Source: a virus
Reading direction: 5' to 3' (one strand)
Virus record (IMG/VR): IMGVR_UViG_3300021379_001388
Span: 1-20,142 of that record
Length of the DNA stretch: 20,142 nt
Shown: in pieces, positions 5,966 through 12,491 of the stretch
Layout: the number at the start of each line of letters is the position of its first letter
Position numbering within the stretch: the stretch's first letter is position 1
Made by a program: the position numbers and the translations under genes
Notes under the pieces: generated by a model
Databases searched by the model: none
The model's input: only the letters and a program-made list of their open reading frames with translations
Told to the model about the DNA's origin: nothing

Positions 5966-6011
5966 CAAATGTTGTGTATTGTATTCAGATACTAAAGCCA
6001 ATGGGTGTTAA
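5966..6011 (-). promoter_or_regulatory. Leftward promoter repeat, copy 2
   Basis: On the minus strand TTAACA (6011-6006) is followed by TTGGCTTT, 20 bases and AACATTTG (5973-5966). The box ends only 5 bases before the ATG of the gene at 5613-5960, so transcription would start close to or at the start codon. Confidence 0.7.
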
Positions 6012-6185
6012 TCAAGCGGCCTGTACTGCGTAGCCTTCGTCGGTGAGGAAGTACTTGTAGTGGCCGTGAACTGTGGAACCGTTCTTGTCCACATCCCGCT
6101 TGATCATGCGCCGAGTTTCCAAGTTTGTGATGAGATTGATGGTGAGCAAGTCCTCGAGCTTGTTGGAGTGAATAGTGTATGTCAT
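6012..6185 (-). CDS. Small winged-helix-like protein, 57 residues
   Basis: This frame (58 codons) encodes MTYTIHSNKLEDLLTINLIT and ends with YKYFLTDEGYAVQAA. The ending resembles the wing of small winged-helix regulators (Y-x-L-T-x-x-G), and the preceding NLETRRMIKRD could be a recognition helix. It is the first gene of the whole leftward arm, directly behind promoter copy 1, a usual place for an early regulator. The evidence is only pattern-based. The start has the AGAGACATG context. Confidence 0.55.
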   Translation of the reverse strand: MTYTIHSNKLEDLLTINLITNLETRRMIKRDVDKNGSTVHGHYKYFLTDEGYAVQAA

Positions 6186-6204
6186 GTCTCTGTGTTTGTT
6201 GCCA

Positions 6205-6251
6205 CAAATATTTCTACATCGGTTTCACATACACAAGCCAACAGATGTTAA
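6205..6251 (-). promoter_or_regulatory. Leftward promoter repeat, copy 1
   Basis: On the minus strand TTAACA (6251-6246) is followed by TTGGCTTG, about 21 bases and AATATTTG (6212-6205), the copy closest to TAnnTTTG. It is the outermost leftward promoter and precedes the first gene of the left arm. Confidence 0.7.
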
Positions 6252-6437
6252 TGAGTATTCACATCCATCGCATATAGGAACCGCGCACGCGTATACAATC
6301 CCAACCACATACGATGCAAGTCCTGGGGGATAACAACTGTTAAAAACGCGTCTAATGCAATATCTCGAAGTTTTAATGGTACGCTACCACAGAGACCCAA
6401 AATGCGCTTAGAGACGCTTATTTGCGGTCATGTCAGG

Positions 6438-6477
6438 ACAACCACAAATGCAAGCCGATCGTGCAAAGAAGTGTTAA
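6438..6477 (-). promoter_or_regulatory. Degenerate fragment of the leftward promoter repeat
   Basis: On the minus strand GTTAACAC (6477-6470) is followed within 13-20 bases by GATCGGCTTGCATTTG. Both blocks occur in the four full repeats (compare GATTGGCTTGCAT in copy 4), but here the spacing between -33 and -7 boxes is too short for a normal promoter. It may be a decayed copy or a binding site for the same regulator. Confidence 0.35.
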
Positions 6478-6519
6478 CAAGGACAGCTTCCTTCACACCT
6501 GTTTGCATTCACCCTAAAT

Positions 6520-6537
6520 TGCTATGCATGCATAACA
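6520..6537. repeat. Palindrome TATGCATGCATA with flanking dyad
   Basis: TATGCATGCATA (6523-6534) is a perfect 12-base palindrome, and the flanks TTG/CAA extend the dyad after one mismatched pair. ATGTAG (6539-6544) and CTACAT (6559-6564) form a further inverted pair just to the right. Such dyads are typical of protein operators. Confidence 0.4.
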
Positions 6538-6627
6538 ATGTAGCGACACTATATGTACCTACATGCATTATCAGAAGAGATGCTAAATCCCTTTGGTGGT
6601 GGGGAGGAGTTTCGTATAGGGGATAGG

Positions 6628-6688
6628 GGAGTGGGGTTTGTTAGCTGATTGTGAGTGAGTTACACTTCCCCTGCTAAACCACCACTCC
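6628..6688. repeat. Long imperfect stem-loop
   Basis: GGAGTGG+GGTTT (6628-6639) pairs with AAACC+CCACTCC (6676-6688), a 12-base-pair stem with one bulged A at 6681 and a 36-base loop. TTAGC (6641-6645) and GCTAA (6673-6677) offer an alternative inner pairing. No U-run follows on either strand, so it is not a classic terminator. Confidence 0.45.
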
Positions 6689-6830
6689 AACTGCATCGCA
6701 CTAAATCGCTGATCCCCAGGGCCATAGCAAAACGTCAAATGTTTGCGCGGAATCGTTAAACAGGACGGGGGACGGGGGCAGGGAGACCGTTTCGGGTCGC
6801 GTGCGGGGGCGTGGTAGGGGACGTATTCTC

Positions 6831-6848
6831 CCCACCCTCTATTTTACT
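6831..6848 (+). repeat. 18-base direct repeat, left copy
   Basis: CCCACCCTCTATTTTACT matches 7088-7105 at 17 of 18 bases in the same orientation. The pair brackets the small membrane protein gene exactly: this copy ends at the gene's stop codon. Confidence 0.6.
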
Positions 6849-7021
6849 CACCTTCTAATGTGCAGGACTACGTATGCAGCCATTGCCACAACCATGATCA
6901 GGACTGCAACCCACAGGGGTGCAAGCACCAGCCACCAGGACCAATCAATCACATCAAACATCTTAGCGGCCACTAATACCAAGGCTAGGGCTGAGGCATA
7001 GGGGAAGCTGTCTTTCTTCAT
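6848..7021 (-). CDS. Small two-helix membrane protein, 57 residues
   Basis: The frame of 58 codons encodes MKKDSFPYASALALVLVAAK, then MFDVIDWSWWLVLAPLWVAV, and ends in a hydrophobic helix and HIRR. It has two membrane segments (about residues 9-20, short, and 31-54). The signature D-x-I-D-W-S-W-W-x-V-L-A-P-L-W is one I recall from many small phage membrane proteins of unknown function. It is too short for most gene callers. It stands alone, flanked by 18-base direct repeats, with a possible -7 box TACCTTTA upstream near 7040-7047. It might act on the host membrane or as a lysis accessory; no motif decides. Confidence 0.75.
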   Translation of the reverse strand: MKKDSFPYASALALVLVAAKMFDVIDWSWWLVLAPLWVAVLIMVVAMAAYVVLHIRR

Positions 7022-7087
7022 TTCACAACAATCGACTTAAAGGTACAATCTAGCGATTCTTCATGGGTACGATGGACACGTTTTTTA

Positions 7088-7105
7088 CCCACCCTCTATA
7101 TTACT
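7088..7105 (+). repeat. 18-base direct repeat, right copy
   Basis: CCCACCCTCTATATTACT differs from 6831-6848 by one base. Here it lies just upstream of the TATATTTG box of the rightward promoter, at the distance where an activator or the -33 region would sit. Confidence 0.6.
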
Positions 7106-7111
7106 ATTCTG

Positions 7112-7119
7112 TATATTTG
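7112..7119 (+). promoter_or_regulatory. Rightward TAnnTTTG promoter, apparently leaderless
   Basis: TATATTTG is a perfect Bacteroidota -7 box. Only four bases separate it from the ATG at 7124, so transcription should begin at or within a few bases of the start codon. No TTG -33 box is seen at 17-21 bases upstream; the direct repeat occupies that position. Confidence 0.55.
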
Positions 7120-7123
7120 TTTC

Positions 7124-7648
7124 ATGAAAAGTTTTGGTATGGGTGCATTAAGCACTACGGAGTCGTTTGAGCTTGGTGTAAACGTGTACACCAGTGACTT
7201 TGTTACTAGCGACGACGGTTGGGAGCGTAATTTCGGTGCTACTCCTGTAATCACGTTCAATGAGACGAGTGCTTCTGGTGTTGACGGGATGCTGCAGATT
7301 GTTTACCCTGGCGGGACCAATAGTTCTAGTCGTGTGCATATACTGCCTTCTGACTTTGACACGCCTCTCCCTACTACGGAGAAGAAATACTACTTCAAGA
7401 TGAGTATTGAGTGCGAGGGTGATTCGGATAAGATGCCAATGATTAGGGCTTATGCTGGTCTACCTGGTGCGTACTTTTCTAACAAGGATGTCACCCCCAA
7501 CACTCTTTACACTTTTTCTGGTCAGTATACTAAAACTATGACTTCTACTATTAGGCTGGTCATTGAATTCACCAACGGCACTGGGTCGTCTTCTTTCGGT
7601 GACACTAAGATTCGCATAAAGGACATCGGTTGGTACTACTACGACTGA
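7124..7648 (+). CDS. Beta-sandwich (jelly-roll-like) protein, probable virion or receptor-binding part
   Basis: The 174-residue product has no signal peptide and consists of alternating strands: DGWERNFGATPVITFNE, GMLQIVYPGG, SRVHILPSDFDTPLP, KKYYFKMSIECEGDS, a turn-rich middle and a final TKIRIKDIGWYYYD. The pattern (aromatic strand, VDGML, KxYYFKMSI) is that of carbohydrate-binding-module-like jelly rolls found in phage fibres. Function in receptor binding is inference. The codons are richer in T and A endings than in the genes to the right, suggesting separate acquisition. It stands alone between two non-coding stretches. Confidence 0.55.
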   Translation: MKSFGMGALSTTESFELGVNVYTSDFVTSDDGWERNFGATPVITFNETSASGVDGMLQIVYPGGTNSSSRVHILPSDFDTPLPTTEKKYYFKMSIECEGDSDKMPMIRAYAGLPGAYFSNKDVTPNTLYTFSGQYTKTMTSTIRLVIEFTNGTGSSSFGDTKIRIKDIGWYYYD

Positions 7649-7931
7649 TTCTGTCGCTTTCTATCGGGAACGACGGAAACGTTTTCCGTACCCCATGAAG
7701 CTGTTCCTAGGTTTGGCGGGGCCTGCAAGGAAACACTTAAAGTAATACTTTAACTTGACTTTGTCAAAAAAAACCACTAACTTAGCTACGCCGCGAGAGG
7801 GGGAAGGATGACAGCTTAGGTAATAGAGACCGCGTCAGAGTTTTGGTTTTGGTTCGGTAACACCAAAGCAAATACGCAGGGCAGAGTAAAGCGGTTTAGA
7901 TACAACCACAATCGCGGATAGCTGTGCACTG
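7649..7931 (+). promoter_or_regulatory. Leader region with promoter, palindromes and hairpins
   Basis: No gene is visible in these 283 bases. After the preceding stop there is a hairpin, ACGGAAA-CGT-TTTCCGT (7673-7689), without a T-run. Then come two adjacent palindromes, TTAAAGTAATACTTTAA (7737-7753) and TTGACTTTGTCAA (7755-7767). The second contains a -33 box TTG, which lies 20 bases before TAACTTAG (7778-7785), a near-consensus -7 box. The predicted transcript would have a leader of about 135 bases before the ATG at 7932, with a hairpin GTTTTGGT/ACCAAAGC (7846-7869). Confidence 0.5.
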
Positions 7932-8825
7932 ATGAGACTGAAGAAAGACCCCCCTCCCCCTATGTCCGATAAGGAGCTCCAGGAGAGGAGAAGGATGGCT
8001 GAGCTAGCGGCCATGATGTTTGATCGTAGCTACAAGGGGTCTCAAAAGTCCCCTTACTTTCAGGGTATGTCACCTGAGGAGTACGACGAGGAGCTTAGGG
8101 GGATGCCGCCTGAAGAGTTCTACAGGATGGTGAGCAGGGGGATTGACAACCCGCAGAGGTTTTACGAAGTAGTGTCTCAGTACAGCAGCCTACCAGACAA
8201 AGCTAAGGCTGCTATGAAGCCCCCTACTGATGTCTACTCTGACTTGGCTAACAGGATAATCTACTCTGGGGCGGAGCTGCTTACTACTCAAGGGCAGGGG
8301 ACAGCCTTTGATGAAGCTATAGAGCTAGCTAGGTTGATAGAGAAGTACCCTGACGCTGTTACTAGCACTCGTGGTGGCTTTGAGGGGACCGTCGATGCCG
8401 TCGATGTGAGGTCCCCGTCTCAAACAATGACCCCAATAAAGAGAATGGGGTTACCTAAAGCAGACGCGGAAAAGAGCCTGCACCCCGTGAAGAGAGAGGT
8501 TGAAAAGACCGTACGGGCTCAACAGTCTGCACCTGCCCCGATTGGATTGAGGAAGCAGTTCCCACTCCCCCCACCGCAGAACCAGATCATAGCCACTGAC
8601 CAGAGGCAGCTCCAGGAGATGCTGCTTGATGAGAGGAAGAAAGGGAGGGAGGCTGTTCGGGTGATGAAGGCCGACCAGCAGATGAAGACAGGGGCCTCCC
8701 CAGACTACGATGTCGTGTGGGATGAGAAGCGGAAGCAGTGGGTTAGGCGTGACATCCCGCAAGAAGAAGTGGATAGATATCGGAAAGAAAATCGGATATT
8801 TGTCACCCCAAGGATTAGTTTCTGA
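7932..8825 (+). CDS. Hypothetical 297-residue virion-associated protein
   Basis: The product starts MRLKKDPPPPMSDKELQERR and is hydrophilic, Pro/Glu/Lys/Arg-rich, with predicted helices and no membrane segment or enzyme motif. The region 45-75 has repeated P-E-E-x-Y/F units (MSPEEYDEELRG, MPPEEFYRMVSRG). It ends in a basic, coiled segment. It is the first of three genes joined by overlapping stop/start (TGATGA, then GTGA). The third is a huge protein with a peptidoglycan-cleaving-like domain, so an internal virion or ejection protein is a reasonable guess. Confidence 0.6.
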   Translation: MRLKKDPPPPMSDKELQERRRMAELAAMMFDRSYKGSQKSPYFQGMSPEEYDEELRGMPPEEFYRMVSRGIDNPQRFYEVVSQYSSLPDKAKAAMKPPTDVYSDLANRIIYSGAELLTTQGQGTAFDEAIELARLIEKYPDAVTSTRGGFEGTVDAVDVRSPSQTMTPIKRMGLPKADAEKSLHPVKREVEKTVRAQQSAPAPIGLRKQFPLPPPQNQIIATDQRQLQEMLLDERKKGREAVRVMKADQQMKTGASPDYDVVWDEKRKQWVRRDIPQEEVDRYRKENRIFVTPRISF

Positions 8826-9034
8826 TGAAAGCAAAGAAGTACCAAGACGGGGGGAAACCCCGCAGAAAAGTCACCAAGGGGGAGTACGACATCGAAATAG
8901 ATGGGGTGACGTACATCATCCCAGCGAAGATGGTGGAACAGATTCGTCGTGACGGGACGGTCAGGAAGCGCAAGTTCGTCTCCCGATCCCCTGTAGCGAA
9001 AATCAAGGACGTAACAAAGTTTCCGAAGCAGTGA
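8825..9034 (+). CDS. Small basic protein, 69 residues
   Basis: A short, strongly basic product (MKAKKYQDGGKPRRKVTKGE...) with a central EYDIEIDGVTYIIPAKMV strand block. The KKYQDGG start resembles small phage proteins that carry a K-x-Q-x-G-G head. The ATG overlaps the previous stop by one base and its own stop overlaps the next GTG start, so the three genes are translationally linked. No family name. Confidence 0.65.
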   Translation: MKAKKYQDGGKPRRKVTKGEYDIEIDGVTYIIPAKMVEQIRRDGTVRKRKFVSRSPVAKIKDVTKFPKQ

Positions 9035-11901
9035 CTGGGGACCCGACAAAGTACCCCGAGTGGTATAAGCGCTTCCTGCGTGGGGTAGCCCAAGTAGAAT
9101 CGGCGGGGGGACAGCTTATGATGAACCCCTCTTCTACAGCTACTGGGCTGTACGGCCAGCTATATAGCGAAGTAGAGGACCTCCCGATGCTCAAAGGAGT
9201 AAGCAGGGAGGCATTCGCTGCAGACACTGCCCTGCAGAACAGGATAATGGAGCAGCGGTTCGAAGGGAACATCCCTGGGGTCCCAGGGCTGATGAAGAAC
9301 GTTATTGACCTCACCCGCGAGTACAAGCCGCAGCTAGGGGAGAAGTTCACCTTCCGCCCCGACGAGGTCGCCGCCCTGACAAACTTCCTTGGTAGACAGC
9401 GTACGCGGGAGTACTTTGCTTCCATTCGGGACGACAAACCTTTTGAAGTCCCTGGGGTGAACAAGACCCCCGAGGAGTACCTGAAGGAGTACAACCTTGG
9501 TTTCGGGGAGGAAGTAGAGGAACAGCCTCGAGAGAGAAAGGTCAGCGAGGAGCTGCAGAACGCCTTCGATATCCTCCAGCGCGACAACCGCTTCGGGGGG
9601 AGGGTGAAGAAGAAGAAGTACTACAATGGGGGGATGCTCACCAAGAAGGACCCTACCCTAGTCCCTGACCCCCCTGAAGACCCACCGTCAAACGACATAC
9701 TCGCTAGGCTGTCTTTAGGTATCACCCCTCCTGATCAGCAGTTCAGGCTTCGCGGTGGTGACGCACCGTTCCGTACCGTAAAGGAGCAGAAGGACGTCAT
9801 AGCGGAGCAAGAGAGCGAGGGGGATATCATGGAGGTGCTGCGCTACCTCCCAGTAACTGGTGAGGTTATTGACGCCGCCGAGCTAGCCAAGGTAGCCGCT
9901 ACAGGGAAGGACATCTACGGACAGGAGCAGGACCCCACTACGTTCGCTGCTATGACGGCGGCGGGGTACCTCATCCCGAACGTTCTTGAGAAGCCGCTGA
10001 AGAGTGCGTGGAGGGCAGTGAAGCAGTTCCCAGCTAAGATGCCGAAGAAGGAGTTCAGGGAGCTGATGGGGCCAGAGAAGGACCAAGCTCGAGCAAACCT
10101 GATCAAAGGCCACCTAGAGGTATACGGGGACAAAGGCTACACCAAGTCGCTGAGCGGCGCCCGACCTGTCAACGTACGCCAGCTCCCGTCGCTGATGGCA
10201 GGGAGTAAGCTCGAGAACGCCGTAGGCAAGGACGGGATGATTCAAGTCTCTCAGATTGAGAACCTCATCAACAGCAAGGACATCTCCGCAGCCGAGCGCG
10301 AGGCCCTGCAGGAGGTGATGGGGACTGAAGCCTTCCAGACCCTGCGTGAGATGGGGGGTGAGAGTAAGGTGGACTACAACAAGTTCAGGGACCTTACCTC
10401 TGGTCAAGTGTCTGTACACCATGACACGTACATGGATCGTACTAACGAGTACGCAGACTATGGGGTAGATAGGTTAGGTGTGGAGACGGTTGAAGGCTCC
10501 CCTCGCGCTAACCTTATCCGCACCAAAGACCCTGAGTTGCAGTCTACTGAGTACGGTCACTATGGAACTGACGTCATCGGGCACTACCGCACCTTCGAGC
10601 GACCTGACGAGAAAGGGGTGCTGTACATCTCTGAGCTGCAATCCGACCCGCTCCAGGCCCGTGGCCCTGCAGGGAAGAAGGAGGTGGGGCTCAGTTTTCC
10701 TAAGCAGCTTAGCGAAGACGACGTAGCAAGAGAACTACAAGTTGCTAAGAAGCAAATTGAATTTGCTGAGCTTGCAAAGAAACAGATTGCAGAGGGGAAG
10801 AGTCCTCAGGCTTCTATAAGGGAGGTACTTAAAGAAATGCCTGATAGGGATGTATTTACTGACATCACCTCTGAACGCATGATTGACACATCGCCGAACT
10901 ATGGGATTCTGTACGATTACGACTCTTCAAGATTCCCAACGAAAGACACATCGGTACCTATACAGATGGACGGCTTGATTAGGAAGAACAACAAGTACAT
11001 CAAAGCCCTAGAGGGCGGGTATCGCGGTGGTCCGAACCCTAAGCAAGCCAACCTTATCAAGAACCAGGACCAGTTCCTTATCTCTCACATCCTCGAGCAA
11101 GAGGCGAAGGGGGCAGACAAGCTCCGCTTCCCGACTGGTGAGACGACGAGCAAGATTCAGGGGTATAGGGATATTGAAGCTCAGGTTTCCCGCTCTCGCC
11201 GCGACCTCGAAACAGAGCAAGGGGCGCTGGACGCTATGATGGAGGAGCTCGATACTGTAACTGGAAAGACAGTACGATCCCCCCTTGCCGACCGCGTAGA
11301 CGCTATGGGGTTGAGTGGGATGGATGCAGACAAAGCCATAGACTACTTGGGTAGGGTGAGGACGGCTAGGAGTCTTGGTCACACTAATCCAGTTTACAGA
11401 GAGCAAATCGAGAAGTTCGACAACGACGCTTTGAAGCAGGCCTATAAGGAGCTCAAAGCGATGACCCCTGAAGACCGTCAACTGGAAATCAACTTCCACG
11501 GGGGGACGATAGAGAAGGCGGCTGAGCGAAGGGCCATTGACATCAAGAAGGATATTAATAGCTGGAATGAACAGCTTGAAAGAATCCAAACCCGCAAAGA
11601 ACACCTAGACAGAGTCAACGCCTCCACCCAAGCCACCCAAGGCATTATGAAGGGGTACGACCGCCTCCCGAAGGCTTTGAAGAAGCACGGGCTGGATGCC
11701 ACCAAGGTTACCGACGACGCAGGCAACACCTGGTGGGAGGTGGACATCCCTGCTCGCCTCGGGGAAGGGGTTGGGGAGATACGCGCCTACCGCAAAGGGG
11801 GGCAGGTGTCTGACAAAATCCGTGTGCTGAAGAAAGAGGGGTACCCGCAGAAGCAGGCGGTAGCGATTGCGCTGGCTATGAAGCAAGAGGGTAGACTTTA
11901 A
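9031..11901 (+). CDS. Large multidomain virion protein with lytic-transglycosylase-like N-terminus
   Basis: The 956-residue product starts at GTG 9031, overlapping the previous stop (GTGA). Residues 12-45 (FLRGVAQVESAGGQ, then STATGLYGQL) match the SLT-type transglycosylase pattern of a catalytic Glu (E23) before Ser/Ala-Gly and the S-x-A-x-G-x-Y-x-Q motif, suggesting local peptidoglycan opening at DNA entry. The middle carries GVLYISELQSDPLQ (about 528-541) and, at about 682-708, ISHILEQEAKGADKLRFPTG, the two halves of a module I recall from very large phage 'polyvalent' proteins (E-x-Q-S-D ... G-A-D-x-L-x-F-P-T-G). A coiled region follows (712-880). The end, SDKIRVLKKEGYPQKQAVAI, is a tail found in many marine phage proteins. 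Between the two module halves lies a more A/T-rich stretch. Confidence 0.7.
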   Translation: MTGDPTKYPEWYKRFLRGVAQVESAGGQLMMNPSSTATGLYGQLYSEVEDLPMLKGVSREAFAADTALQNRIMEQRFEGNIPGVPGLMKNVIDLTREYKPQLGEKFTFRPDEVAALTNFLGRQRTREYFASIRDDKPFEVPGVNKTPEEYLKEYNLGFGEEVEEQPRERKVSEELQNAFDILQRDNRFGGRVKKKKYYNGGMLTKKDPTLVPDPPEDPPSNDILARLSLGITPPDQQFRLRGGDAPFRTVKEQKDVIAEQESEGDIMEVLRYLPVTGEVIDAAELAKVAATGKDIYGQEQDPTTFAAMTAAGYLIPNVLEKPLKSAWRAVKQFPAKMPKKEFRELMGPEKDQARANLIKGHLEVYGDKGYTKSLSGARPVNVRQLPSLMAGSKLENAVGKDGMIQVSQIENLINSKDISAAEREALQEVMGTEAFQTLREMGGESKVDYNKFRDLTSGQVSVHHDTYMDRTNEYADYGVDRLGVETVEGSPRANLIRTKDPELQSTEYGHYGTDVIGHYRTFERPDEKGVLYISELQSDPLQARGPAGKKEVGLSFPKQLSEDDVARELQVAKKQIEFAELAKKQIAEGKSPQASIREVLKEMPDRDVFTDITSERMIDTSPNYGILYDYDSSRFPTKDTSVPIQMDGLIRKNNKYIKALEGGYRGGPNPKQANLIKNQDQFLISHILEQEAKGADKLRFPTGETTSKIQGYRDIEAQVSRSRRDLETEQGALDAMMEELDTVTGKTVRSPLADRVDAMGLSGMDADKAIDYLGRVRTARSLGHTNPVYREQIEKFDNDALKQAYKELKAMTPEDRQLEINFHGGTIEKAAERRAIDIKKDINSWNEQLERIQTRKEHLDRVNASTQATQGIMKGYDRLPKALKKHGLDATKVTDDAGNTWWEVDIPARLGEGVGEIRAYRKGGQVSDKIRVLKKEGYPQKQAVAIALAMKQEGRL

Positions 11902-11906
11902 TTTTG
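11899..11906 (+). promoter_or_regulatory. Rightward TAnnTTTG promoter
   Basis: TAATTTTG is a perfect -7 box; its TAA is also the stop codon of the preceding large gene. The start codon of the next gene is 13 bases further, leaving a leader of a few bases. No clear -33 box is present. Confidence 0.5.
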
Positions 11907-11919
11907 TATTTTCGCATCT

Positions 11920-12348
11920 ATGGCAACCCTAACTGTAACACTAAAGGAGGAGCTCATCCTGAACGGGGCTGAGCACGGGAGCGAGAACGTCATCTCTATC
12001 ACGGGGGTGACCGAGGCGATGCACAGGGTGATTGACATCCCCACCCTTTCGGAGACTACGCTTGCGGACTTCGGGGCGGCCACTGGGGGGAGCACCTTCA
12101 TCGACGAGACGGCGCAGTACGTGCGCATCACCAACCTCGACACAACCAACTACGCTACGCTGCGCGTGCTCGGGACCAGCGAAGAGTACTTCGTACGTCT
12201 CGATGCTGGGGGGAGCTTCATGCTGTTCAACTCCAAGATGGATGCTAACGCCACGGGGAGCCAGACGGCGAGCTTCGCGGACGTAGAGAGTATCGGGGCC
12301 CAGGCCAACACCGCCTCGTTGCAGCTTGAGGTGTTCGTGGCCGTCTGA
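11920..12348 (+). CDS. Probable virion structural protein, 142 residues
   Basis: The product is beta-rich and neutral: MATLTVTLKEELILNGAEHG at the start, IDETAQYVRITNLDTTNYAT in the middle, and NTASLQLEVFVAV at the end. This pattern (short polar strands, L-N-G-x-x-x-G-S, a central Y-V/I-R-I-T-N-L strand) is one I recall in capsid decoration or structural proteins of marine phages. It has its own promoter just upstream, as would suit a protein made in large amounts. Assignment to a capsid role is inference. Confidence 0.55.
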   Translation: MATLTVTLKEELILNGAEHGSENVISITGVTEAMHRVIDIPTLSETTLADFGAATGGSTFIDETAQYVRITNLDTTNYATLRVLGTSEEYFVRLDAGGSFMLFNSKMDANATGSQTASFADVESIGAQANTASLQLEVFVAV

Positions 12349-12491
12349 TGGGGAGTAAGGGGTACTTCAACCCAAGGCTCAAGCTGAAAGACATCAATAG
12401 AAAGCGCAGTGAAACTATCAAAAAACCTCACCTTAAAGGAAGCCACCAAGAGCCTCACCGCCCTGCGCAGGGGAATCGACAACACCCCTGA
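12348..12491 (+). CDS. Possible 47-residue basic peptide
   Basis: A frame starting at the ATG that overlaps the preceding stop (TGATG) encodes MGSKGYFNPRLKLKDINRKR and then runs 83 bases into the peptidase gene in another frame. The first 20 residues look plausible; the rest is Pro/His-rich and may be untranslated-like sequence. It may be a small real gene or the coupling device for the GTG start of the peptidase. Confidence 0.3.
   Translation: MGSKGYFNPRLKLKDINRKRSETIKKPHLKGSHQEPHRPAQGNRQHP

Larger units (their letters stand above)
6252..6847. other. Intergenic region between the two arms
   Basis: I find no convincing gene in these 600 bases: the open frames are short and have unlikely composition. 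The region contains a rearranged GTTAAC/GGCTTGCATTTG fragment (about 6440-6477), a 12-base palindrome (6523-6534), G-run clusters at 6601-6636 and 6767-6820, and a long stem-loop (6628-6688). It separates divergent transcription units and may include regulatory RNA, a terminator or a replication origin; the sequence alone does not say which. Confidence 0.6.

Noticed and set aside
6251-6312. 20-residue minus-strand frame beginning MWLGLY
   Set aside because: It is short, without a promoter-adjacent position or start context; probably chance.
6402-6626. 74-codon plus-strand open frame in the intergenic region
   Set aside because: The product has erratic composition (Cys/Thr/Arg-rich, WWWGG run), no start context like other genes, and covers the palindrome and G-runs.
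6801-7001. 66-codon plus-strand open frame
   Set aside because: It is largely antisense to the small membrane protein, which has a far more convincing hydrophobic pattern.
7673-7689. Hairpin ACGGAAA-CGT-TTTCCGT after the jelly-roll gene as a terminator
   Set aside because: No T-run follows on the plus strand, so a Rho-independent terminator cannot be claimed; recorded only as a hairpin in the leader region.
9003-9587. 194-codon minus-strand open frame
   Set aside because: It is antisense to the transglycosylase-like N-terminus; Ser/Arg/Pro-rich low-quality product.
11008-11604. 198-codon minus-strand open frame
   Set aside because: It is antisense to the 956-residue virion protein; composition is shadow-like and no start signal is present.
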